A stretch of DNA of 64,000 nt from a candidate division KSB1 bacterium (GTDB lineage: Bacteria; Zhuqueibacterota; Zhuqueibacteria; Thermofontimicrobiales; Thermofontimicrobiaceae): contig JAPDPQ010000017.1 of NCBI GenBank assembly GCA_034506395.1, positions 49,427 through 113,426 on the forward strand. Reading direction: 5' to 3'. Positions within the stretch are counted from its first letter, which is position 1; every line of letters starts with the position of its first letter. Positions 41,168-50,934 of this stretch are shown one piece after another. A program made the translations under genes and the position numbers. The notes below the pieces were generated by a model. That model did no database searches. It worked only from the letters and a program-made list of their open reading frames with translations, and was not told where the DNA came from.

Positions 41168-41219
41168 GATGGATTCAATGGCTAAAAGAGCCAGTAACCA
41201 TCTGCTGTCCATTAGAGGC
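41168..41219 (+). other. 23S processing stem, 5' half
   Basis: About 52 nt nearly complementary to 44252-44302 (for example AACCATCTGCTGTCC with GGCAGCAGATGGTT). The two segments bracket 23S and form the RNase III precursor stem. Confidence 0.75.
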
Positions 41220-41223
41220 TTTT

Positions 41224-44247
<3,024 letters not shown>

Positions 44248-44251
44248 TGCC

Positions 44252-44302
44252 GCCTCTATGGCAGCAGATGGTTAGTGGCTTTAAGCTAATATGAATCCAA
44301 TC
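44252..44302 (+). other. 23S processing stem, 3' half
   Basis: Pairs almost end to end with 41168-41219 across the 23S gene. Confidence 0.75.
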
Positions 44303-44330
44303 TCTTTTACCCTCTAAATTGACAAAAAAT

Positions 44331-44447
<117 letters not shown>

Positions 44448-44457
44448 ATTAATTGAT

Positions 44458-44491
44458 AAAGCCTCAGTCGATGAGATTGAGGCTTTTTTTA
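44458..44491 (+). terminator. rRNA operon terminator
   Basis: AAAGCCTCA / TGAGGCTTT stem with an 11-nt loop, then a run of T, 10 nt after the 5S gene. Confidence 0.92.
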
Positions 44492-44511
44492 TTTCATTCA
44501 CGGATGAGGCG

Positions 44512-44852
44512 GATAGCGCCGAAGGTACTGTCCGCCAGTTGGCCTTTGGCGTCAACCTAAGCTCAAAAATGTTAAAACCGTTAAAACGGTTATTGATAGT
44601 AATACGAGTTTATCATTGACGCCCGAATTAATTCGGGCGTCAATATGATAAATTAAACAGAGTTGCTGACCGCTTCAGCGGTCTCTGCGAAAAAAATATC
44701 TTATGTGGACGCTAATAGGCATTTGCTGGATCGCCCAGAATAATATTCTTCTCTTAGGTTGACGCTTATGGCCAGTTAGCGGATGGGAGAGTAGGTCGCT
44801 GCTATCAATTAATAAAGCCTCAATCCAAAACAGATCGAGGCTTTTTTATTTA
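44512..44852 (+). pseudogene. Degenerate second 5S 3' end plus terminator, split by an insertion
   Basis: GCGCCGAAGGTACTGTCC (44517-44534) matches 5S GCGCCGATGGTACTGTCC with one change. About 250 bp later GGGAGAGTAGGTCGCTGC resumes the 5S sequence, and a second copy of the GCCTCA...GAGGCTTTTTTA terminator follows (ending near 44852). The 5' part of this second 5S is missing. The interrupting segment is listed as a repeat element at 44531. Confidence 0.7.
44531..44783. mobile_element. Palindromic MITE-like element inside a 5S fragment
   Basis: About 253 bp bounded by ~30-bp imperfect inverted ends (44531-44562 and 44753-44783; both carry GGCCA and GCGTCAACCTAAG or its complement). In the middle is a perfect 28-bp palindrome (44616-44643). 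There is no reading frame inside. A non-autonomous element or a repeated palindromic module is inferred from structure only. Confidence 0.5.
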
Positions 44853-44885
44853 TTGTTCTAAACCTCTGAGGCTTCGATTTACTGC

Positions 44886-44914
44886 TTGACAATTAGCTGA
44901 ATATTTTGTATTTT
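44886..44914 (+). promoter_or_regulatory. Promoter of the FGE-domain protein gene
   Basis: TTGACA (44886-44891), 17-nt spacer, TATTTT (44909-44914), about 70 nt before the start at 44986. Confidence 0.7.
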
Positions 44915-44985
44915 CCTCTCAAAAAATAAAGTCCCATCATCCAAGATTCACGCATACCACAAACACAGTTCTCTGGAGGAGGAAC

Positions 44986-47157
44986 GTGAAAATGAGATAC
45001 ATTCTGATTTTGGTCGCAATCCTGATCATTACAACCTCTCTATTCTCGCAGTATTATGAACCGCTAAGCCCTTTGGTCTTCGACAGAACCTCTATTGAAA
45101 AAAACGCCATCAGTCGCAAGATCGCTGCCACCAGAAAACTTTATACTCCCATCGATATCGAGGAGTTAAAAATTCAAATTAAAAAGAACAACAATGCCGT
45201 GGACAACCAGATTGCGCTCATCAAAAATCAGATGACTGGCGTGTTCATGGATAAGCAGGAGCTGCTGAAGCTGGTCGATATCAAAAAGATGGAGGAGCAA
45301 ATTGCGCTCAAAGAAAAGAGCCGTAGCGAAATCAAAGCGCAGATCCAGCAGGATCTGGCAAATATTGTGTATTACGGCTTGTACCTGGTGGTGCTGAACG
45401 ATATCGACCCGTTTGCCTCCAAAGAACAGCTCTCGAGCCAGGCGGAAAAATTATTGGCGCCCATCGCCATCGAGGATTTGAACGGCGTGTTTGTCTCCAG
45501 TTTGACCGTGGTGCAGGATAATAAATTGTTGTTCGACCAGATCAAAGCCACCATCAGCGGCGAAATGGGCATTGAAAAACAATACATCTCCCGCATCATT
45601 GCCAATCGCACCAAGTTTCTCTATCTGGTGAAGGTCAATGTGGCGCCGCTCAAAAAAGCGCTGGCCGCCACCACGCCCTACCTGCCGACGGGTAGCAACC
45701 ATGTGACGGTCAATTTCCTGACCGAATATGATTTTCAAGCCCGTTTGAAACTGGCGGGCATACCCGAGGCTGAAATTAAAGAAATCGAAGCGGAGGTGAG
45801 CTCGGCTCGGGAAGTGGTCAATAGCTCCAACGCCATGTCCACCCGCCGCCAGCAGCAGATTATGGCACAGGGCAATGCCAACCTGAAAAAGGTGGATGAC
45901 GAGATCGCTGAATTGAAAAACAGCCTGGCCAATCGCAGCCGCCTGCTGAAAGAGACCATCGAGGGCAAAACCGATGTCATCTACAATTCCCAGGATATTG
46001 CAGGTTGTATCAATCGAGCGTTGAGCTATTTTGATCGGAAGATCAAAGAGCTGCAGGACCAGATGATTGCGGCCAAAGAAAAAGAGCTGATATTGAAAGA
46101 GATGGTCAATGTCACGGCCGAGGGCAAGCCCGAAGAGGATATTGCCAAGACCGCCGTAGATGTCTGCGGCCAGATCAAACAGAGCTACTCCAAGGTGGAG
46201 CAGTTTATCCACGAGACCGAGGTGGTCAATTACATGCTGGCGTCCGATAAAACGGGCAGCGCCAAGGACATTTTTCGGGAGGTGGACAAGATCTGGCTCT
46301 ATCCTGTGCCAGGCAGCAGTGATAATTTTCTGTTGACCGTGGTCGCTCGGTTTAAAATCTCTGCCCTGAAGGATCACCAGCCAGCGGCTGCAGGCGATAG
46401 AAGCGTGACAGCTCCTTCATTACCCAGCTCTACCCCGCCTGCGACCATTGTGGTGAATGGCATTGAACTGGTGTTCATTAAAGGCGGCACCTTTGACATG
46501 GGCGATACGTTTAATGAAGGGGAGGGTGATGAACAGCCCGTGCATTCGGTGACGGTGTCGGATTTTTACCTAGGCAAGACCGAGGTGACCCAGCAGCAGT
46601 GGGTGGAGATCATGGGAAGCAATCCATCTTCCTTTAAAGGTGATAACCTGCCAGTTGAAACTGTCTCCTGGAATGACGTGCAGGAGTTCATCCGCAAATT
46701 GAATGCGAGAACAGGTGGCAATTTTCGGCTGCCCACCGAGGCGGAGTGGGAGTATGCAGCTCGAGAGGGCGGCAAGCGAGTCCGCTTTGGCAATGGCAAA
46801 AATATTGCGGATCCGAGGGAGATTAATTTTGATCCAAGCGAAAAATATTCGTATTCAGTAGCTGGTGTTTATCGGCGGCAAACTACGCCCGTGGCGAGCT
46901 TTGCGCCCAATGCGCTGGGCTTGTACGATATGTCGGGGAATGTCTGGGAGTGGTGCGCCGATTGGTATGATGAAAACTATTACAGTAAAAGCCCTCCGAA
47001 TAATCCCACGGGACCTGCGACAGGCGCCGACCGTGTGATCCGTGGCGGTAGCTGGAGCAGTTACGCCAGGTACGTACGGTGTGCGGATCGGGACTACTAC
47101 GCTCCCGATCACCGCTACGACTACTTGGGCTTTCGCCTGTGCAGGGCTGCGCAGTGA
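44986..47157 (+). CDS. Secreted coiled-coil protein with C-terminal FGE-sulfatase/C-type-lectin-like domain
   Basis: 723 aa. The GTG at 44986 and an ATG six bases on both suit GGAGGAGG. A signal peptide ends about residue 21 (TTSLFSQ). Residues ~30-460 are largely helical and Lys/Glu-rich, with coiled-coil stretches. From about 485 an FGE/SUMF1-type domain follows: IELVFIKGGTFDMGD, FYLGKTEVTQQQWVEIMG, RLPTEAEWEYAAREGG, GLYDMSGNVWEWCADW and VIRGGSWSS... to GFRLCRA. The catalytic cysteine pair of true formylglycine enzymes is not obvious, so a binding (C-type-lectin) role is likelier. The last ~40 codons look like a diversified region (see findings). Confidence 0.85.
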   Translation: MKMRYILILVAILIITTSLFSQYYEPLSPLVFDRTSIEKNAISRKIAATRKLYTPIDIEELKIQIKKNNNAVDNQIALIKNQMTGVFMDKQELLKLVDIKKMEEQIALKEKSRSEIKAQIQQDLANIVYYGLYLVVLNDIDPFASKEQLSSQAEKLLAPIAIEDLNGVFVSSLTVVQDNKLLFDQIKATISGEMGIEKQYISRIIANRTKFLYLVKVNVAPLKKALAATTPYLPTGSNHVTVNFLTEYDFQARLKLAGIPEAEIKEIEAEVSSAREVVNSSNAMSTRRQQQIMAQGNANLKKVDDEIAELKNSLANRSRLLKETIEGKTDVIYNSQDIAGCINRALSYFDRKIKELQDQMIAAKEKELILKEMVNVTAEGKPEEDIAKTAVDVCGQIKQSYSKVEQFIHETEVVNYMLASDKTGSAKDIFREVDKIWLYPVPGSSDNFLLTVVARFKISALKDHQPAAAGDRSVTAPSLPSSTPPATIVVNGIELVFIKGGTFDMGDTFNEGEGDEQPVHSVTVSDFYLGKTEVTQQQWVEIMGSNPSSFKGDNLPVETVSWNDVQEFIRKLNARTGGNFRLPTEAEWEYAAREGGKRVRFGNGKNIADPREINFDPSEKYSYSVAGVYRRQTTPVASFAPNALGLYDMSGNVWEWCADWYDENYYSKSPPNNPTGPATGADRVIRGGSWSSYARYVRCADRDYYAPDHRYDYLGFRLCRAAQ

Positions 47158-47383
47158 CAGAGGACGATGATGAGATACAGCATGGTGAGAGAGACCATGA
47201 GGATGGGCAGGATGATGATAGGCACTATGACGATGGACCTGATGACGATAGACACGATGATGATAGGAGCACCATGATGGTAGGCACTATGATGATCGGG
47301 GCACCGTGATGGTAGGGGACACCATGATGAACACCATGATGAATCATGGTGTTCTTACAAGCGGGATAGGGTAGTGCCCTTGT
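47158..47383. repeat. Low-complexity GATGATG/CACCATGATG-rich region
   Basis: Directly after the FGE-domain stop, ~170 bases are built from imperfect units such as GATGATGATAGG, GGCACTATGATGAT and CACCATGATG, leading into the first perfect hairpin at 47331. No coding sequence is supported. Confidence 0.7.
47331..47352. repeat. REP-like hairpin ACACCATGAT-GA-ATCATGGTGT
   Basis: Perfect 10-bp palindromic arms with a 2-nt loop. With its flank (TTCTTACAAG) it is an inverted partner of the copy at 47384-47412, so the two form a BIME-like pair. Confidence 0.8.
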
Positions 47384-47434
47384 TGTAGGAACACCATGAT
47401 TTATCATGGTGGAGTGAGAGTGTAGTGCAGGGTC

Positions 47435-47542
47435 GAGATGCAGCGCAGCATCGTGGAGGAGTGCAGCGTCGAGATGCAGTGCAGCATCGTGGTGCAGTGC
47501 CGCATCGAGGCGCAGCGCATCATCGTGGAGCTGCATAGCAAG
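47435..47542 (+). repeat. Three 36-nt tandem repeats upstream of the transposase
   Basis: Units start at 47435, 47471 and 47507 with GAGATGCAGCGCAGCATC, GAGATGCAGTGCAGCATC and GAGGCGCAGCGCATCATC. The period is a multiple of three, and the frame stays open into the transposase, giving three 12-residue repeats (EMQRSIVEECSV and variants) if translated. Confidence 0.75.
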
Positions 47543-47608
47543 TCAGAGCCCCATAACTCATGGTGCGGTCGAGAGTGTCAACTGCTAATCCTAACTCAGG
47601 GAGGAGGC

Positions 47609-48055
47609 ATGGCCATCCACTCCAAAGTCAGAATATACGTGCATCTGATCTGGGGAACGTATGAGCGCCAGCGGATCTTAACTCCAGAGTTGCGGTTGAA
47701 GATATTTCGCCATCTGGTGGAGCGAGCGAAAGAATTGGACATCATTATCGTCAAGATGAACATTCAGCCCGACCACGTTCATATTTTGTTCATCCTGCCG
47801 TCCAACAAGACGCTTGCGGAAATTGTGCAGAATCTAAAGGGGGAATGTTCGAACTGGATCAACGAATGCAATTTGATCCAGGGAAAATTTGCCTGGCAGC
47901 GGGGCTATGGCGCATTCTCTGTCAGCGCTTCCCAGCTTATGAGGGTGGAGAATTATATCAAGAATCAAGATGCGCATCATCGGCGGAAGTCGTTTCAGGA
48001 AGAATATAAGGGGTGGGCGGTTCGATATGGGGTGTGGGATGAGGAGGATGGGTAG
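47609..48055 (+). CDS. Y1 (HUH) transposase, IS200/RAYT-like
   Basis: 148 aa from the ATG at 47609, directly behind GGGAGGAGG; an open frame extends upstream to 47438 through tandem repeats, but the ribosome site supports the shorter form. Y1_Tnp features: KVRIYVHLIWGTYERQRIL, the HUH motif in MNIQPDHVHILFIL, KGECSNWINE, KFAWQRGYGAFSVSASQ and the presumed nucleophile Tyr in VENYIKNQDAHH. It would nick and join single-stranded DNA at hairpin ends such as those flanking it. Confidence 0.9.
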   Translation: MAIHSKVRIYVHLIWGTYERQRILTPELRLKIFRHLVERAKELDIIIVKMNIQPDHVHILFILPSNKTLAEIVQNLKGECSNWINECNLIQGKFAWQRGYGAFSVSASQLMRVENYIKNQDAHHRRKSFQEEYKGWAVRYGVWDEEDG

Positions 48056-48219
48056 GAGCGGGAGGGGGCTCGAGGGCGCTGCTTGCATCATGATAGGGAT
48101 ACAGCATGATGGGGCACTATCTCCTACCACCCTACCATTATCTTCTCCCATCCTACCATTCTCCTAGCCCACCATGATAAATCATGGTGTTGTTACAATT
48201 TTTAAAGGTAGTTGCAGGT

Positions 48220-49689
48220 ATGACTGATCATTTCAAGAGACTCATTATCTTTATTGTGCTGATCACGGTATTTCGGTTGGTCTATGTCAACTTCGTCCCG
48301 CTGGTCCCTCAGGAAGCCTACTACTGGAAATACGCCAAGCACCTGGCGCTGAGCTATTTTGATCATCCGCCGATGACGGCGTATATCATCGCTTTCTTTA
48401 CCTGGATCGGTGGGGACAGTGTGTTCTTTATTCGCTTGGGCAGCATTGTTTTTTCCATCGGGCTGATGCTGGTGCTCTATTCTATCACCCGACGACTGTT
48501 TGGCAATGAGCGTTGGGCGTTGCTGTCGGTCATCGCCATGAATTGCACAGTGATGTTCTCCATCGGGTCGATGATCATCACGCCCGATGTGCCGTTTCTG
48601 TTCTTCTGGGCGCTGATTGTGTATAGCCTGGTGCGGCTGCGGGAATCGGATCAGTGGCAATGGTGGTATCTGGCAGGAGCGGCGCTGGGATTTGGATTAT
48701 TGAGCAAATATACGGCGATTTTAATTGTGCCTGGCATTTTCGTTTACTTGCTTTTATCGGCTTCGCAACGAAAGTGGCTGTTGTCGGTTCATCCCTATCT
48801 GGGATTGGTGCTGGCATTGGTCATTTTCAGCCCTGTGATTATCTGGAATTCGCAGCACGAGTGGGCGTCCTTCTTGTTCCAATCGTCCAGCCGATTTTCG
48901 CAGATGCGGCGGCTGCGGCTGGATTATTTCTTCCAACTCATCGGCTCGCAATTGGGGATGCTGACACCCTATCTGTTTTTTCTGGTACTGGTCGGCTGGG
49001 CGCAGAGCGGCTGGCGCAGCTTCAAAACAAAAGATGACAGACATTCCCTGCTGTTCTGGATCGCCCTGCCTGTCTATTTGATTTTTACGCTATCGAGTTT
49101 TCGCAGCCTGGTGAAGATGAACTGGTTGGCGCCTGCATATATCACATCGATCATCGCCAGCATCGCCTGGATCCAATCGGCGCAGACCCGCTGGTCGGAG
49201 CGATTCAAAAAATGGTTCACGCCAGGGCTCATCCTCGGATTGGTGATCGTTCTGTTCATGCACCTGATGCCCATCGTTCCCATCTTCCCCAGCCGCAAGG
49301 GCGATACCTGGACGGGTTGGCAGGAATTGTCAGCACGGGTCATGCAAATTAAACAGGAAATGGGCGAGGACACATTTATTTTCGGGCACGAATACAAGAT
49401 CCCCAGTGAGATCACTTTTTACACGCCCCATCATGAGCCGACCCATGCGGGCGAGATCATCGGCGAAAAGGGCTTGCAGTACACCTATTGGACAAATTTT
49501 AATGAATTGATCGGCAAAAACGCCATCTTCATCACCAGCGATGCCCAGCGTTATCGCAATATGGATAATGTCCGAAAATATTTTGATTCGGTGGTAGAAG
49601 AGCCGCCATTGCAGATCATCCATCGGGGGCGGGTGTTCAGGGTGTTTTACATTTATCGCTGTTACAACTACAAAGGGCCTGCCGCATGA
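48220..49689 (+). CDS. Glycosyltransferase family 39 membrane protein
   Basis: 489 aa from the ATG at 48220 (AGGT just before it); an upstream in-frame ATG lies inside the transposon-end hairpin. About 11 membrane helices. ArnT/PMT-like features: VPLVPQEAYYWKYAKHLALS, the early periplasmic acidic motif near YFDHPPMTAYIIAFF, IITPDVPFLFFWALI and LLSKYTAILIVPGIFV. Such enzymes move a sugar from a polyprenyl-phosphate donor to lipid, protein or glycan on the periplasmic side. The gene overlaps a GtrA-family gene by 4 nt, which fits a polyprenyl-linked sugar system. Confidence 0.9.
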   Translation: MTDHFKRLIIFIVLITVFRLVYVNFVPLVPQEAYYWKYAKHLALSYFDHPPMTAYIIAFFTWIGGDSVFFIRLGSIVFSIGLMLVLYSITRRLFGNERWALLSVIAMNCTVMFSIGSMIITPDVPFLFFWALIVYSLVRLRESDQWQWWYLAGAALGFGLLSKYTAILIVPGIFVYLLLSASQRKWLLSVHPYLGLVLALVIFSPVIIWNSQHEWASFLFQSSSRFSQMRRLRLDYFFQLIGSQLGMLTPYLFFLVLVGWAQSGWRSFKTKDDRHSLLFWIALPVYLIFTLSSFRSLVKMNWLAPAYITSIIASIAWIQSAQTRWSERFKKWFTPGLILGLVIVLFMHLMPIVPIFPSRKGDTWTGWQELSARVMQIKQEMGEDTFIFGHEYKIPSEITFYTPHHEPTHAGEIIGEKGLQYTYWTNFNELIGKNAIFITSDAQRYRNMDNVRKYFDSVVEEPPLQIIHRGRVFRVFYIYRCYNYKGPAA

Positions 49690-50132
49690 ACTCGGTTCTA
49701 ACAAAATTTTCTGAAAAACTCGGCTTCGATGTCGTTCGCTTCGCCAAATTTGGCATTGTGGGCGGGAGCGGAATCTTTGTCAATATGGGCGGGCTTTGGT
49801 TTTTCACTGAGGTCGTGGGGCTTTATTATTTGATCTCCAGCGTGCTGGCCATTGCCCTGGCGATGATCAGCAATTTCATCTGGAACGATCTCTGGACCTG
49901 GCGGGATCGGGGCGAGCCAGGCGTAAGGGCGTACTTAACCCGAATGGCGAAATTCATTTTGGTGAGCAGTATTGCGGCTTATATTGGGAATCTGGGAATC
50001 TTGTGGGTTCTCACTCATTTTTTTCATGTCTATTATTTGATCTCGAATTTAATCGGGATTGCGGTGGGGACGATTTTGAATTATTCGGTGAATAATTTCT
50101 GGACGTTCAGGGAGGAGAAAGCTGAAAGGTGA
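49686..50132 (+). CDS. GtrA family membrane protein
   Basis: 148 aa, start overlapping the upstream stop (ATGA). Four membrane helices: FAKFGIVGGSGIFVNMGGLW, YLISSVLAIALAMISNFIWN, FILVSSIAAYIGNLGILWVL, LISNLIGIAVGTILNYSVNN, ending FWTFREEKAER. GtrA proteins are thought to flip polyprenyl-phosphate-linked sugars, which would supply the GT39 enzyme encoded just upstream. Confidence 0.93.
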   Translation: MNSVLTKFSEKLGFDVVRFAKFGIVGGSGIFVNMGGLWFFTEVVGLYYLISSVLAIALAMISNFIWNDLWTWRDRGEPGVRAYLTRMAKFILVSSIAAYIGNLGILWVLTHFFHVYYLISNLIGIAVGTILNYSVNNFWTFREEKAER

Positions 50133-50201
50133 TTCTTCGGGATTTTCTTCCCACAGAATTGGAATCTCACAGAAATGAAAATGGAAGGGAATTGGTCTCA
50201 G

Positions 50202-50640
50202 AAATGAAAGGTCACAGAAATGTTTTCTGAGACTGAATTTTTGGGTGAAATTTTTGACCGCCAATTCCGCCAATTGATCGAATTGCGCCAATTGGATTTC
50301 TCTTTGAAGCAATCTTGGGAATGATTTGCATACAGAAATGAAAGGTCTCAAAAATGTTTTCTGAGACTGAATTTTTGGGTGAAATTTTTGACCGCTAATT
50401 CCGCTAATTGATCGAATTGCGCCAATTGGATTTCTCTTTGAAGCAATCTTGGGAATGATTTGCATTCAGAAGGGAAAGGTCTCAAAAATGTTTTCTGAGA
50501 CTGAATTTTTGGGTGAAATTTTTGACCGCCAATTCCGCCAATTGATCGAATTCCGCCAATTGGATTTCTCTTTGAAGCAATCGTGGGAATGATTTGCATA
50601 CAGAAGGAGAAAGGCTCATAAAAATATTTTCTGAGGCCTT
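50202..50640. repeat. 134-bp tandem repeat array (about 3.2 copies)
   Basis: The segment starting TGTTTTCTGAGACTGAATTT recurs at 50221, 50355 and 50489, exactly 134 bp apart, with over 90% identity by eye. Each unit carries CGCCAATTGATCGAATTNCG-type short repeats. Partial units lie at both ends. There are no unique spacers, so it is not CRISPR. The inner motif GACCGCTAATTGCGCTAATT-like text recurs near 60480 and 60700. Confidence 0.9.
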
Positions 50641-50699
50641 TCAATTCTGAGGCCACATTTTTTGGTCACTCTAGATTTTTAATCATCGATTTGACCTCG

Positions 50700-50735
50700 A
50701 AAAATAAAAAATCCCCAGAGCGGGGATTTCGTGTT
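50700..50735 (-). terminator. Terminator at the end of the nuo operon (bidirectional)
   Basis: AAATCCCC (50710-50717) and GGGGATTT (50723-50730) form a perfect 8-bp stem with a 5-nt loop. On the minus strand a T-run (TTTTTATTTTT) follows, ending the nuoN transcript; on the plus strand CGTGTTTTT follows, which could also stop gtrA transcription. Confidence 0.82.
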
Positions 50736-50787
50736 TTTGGGATGTCTAAGATATAGATTGCTTTGCTTCCATGCTGTCTGATCTTGC

Positions 50788-50871
50788 TGTCATTCTGAAC
50801 GGAGCGCAGCGTAGTGAGGAATCTATATATCTTGTGCTTTAATCAGATTCCTCGCTTCGCTCGGAATGACA
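50788..50871. repeat. Dispersed 'GGAATGACA' repeat, inverted pair
   Basis: TGTCATTCTGAACGGAG at 50788 and TTCGCTCGGAATGACA ending at 50871 face each other around GAGGAATCT / AGATTCCTC. Same family as at 21182, 52643 and 60609. Confidence 0.8.
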
Positions 50872-50934
50872 TTCACAGAATATATTCAACATTTTCGCAC
50901 AGCCTATTCGCTCGCAATGACGGTTAATTCACTT

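Larger units (their letters stand above)
47384..48197 (+). mobile_element. IS200/RAYT-like element bounded by inverted hairpins
   Basis: The left end 47384-47412 contains ACACCATGATTTATCATGG, and the right end 48169-48197 is its reverse complement with few differences (TGTA..AACACCATGATTTATC shared). Each end is itself a hairpin, as in IS200/IS605 and REP-RAYT elements. The only gene inside is the Y1 transposase at 47609-48055. Exact boundaries are inferred. Confidence 0.65.
50133..50934. other. Repeat-filled region between gtrA and nuoN
   Basis: About 800 bases between convergent genes. It holds the 134-bp tandem array (50202-50640), a terminator (50700-50735) and a 'GGAATGACA' repeat pair (50788-50871). 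No gene is supported. Confidence 0.7.

Noticed and set aside
45451..46377. A 308-codon open frame antisense to the FGE-domain protein gene
   Set aside because: It lies wholly opposite a well-supported gene with promoter, ribosome site and signal peptide. Its His/Leu/Gly-rich product has no recognisable family and looks like a codon-usage shadow.
44986..47157. Considered as an active formylglycine-generating enzyme
   Set aside because: I do not see the catalytic cysteine pair in the C-terminal domain, no sulfatase gene is nearby, and the long secreted coiled-coil N-terminal region does not fit a sulfatase-modifying enzyme.
47225..47536. His/Asp/Ala-repeat open frame on the minus strand near the transposase
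   Set aside because: It is generated by the 36-nt tandem repeats and the hairpins; no ribosome site.
50202..50640. Considered as a CRISPR array
   Set aside because: Units are 134 bp, directly abutting, without unique spacers, and no cas genes are nearby.
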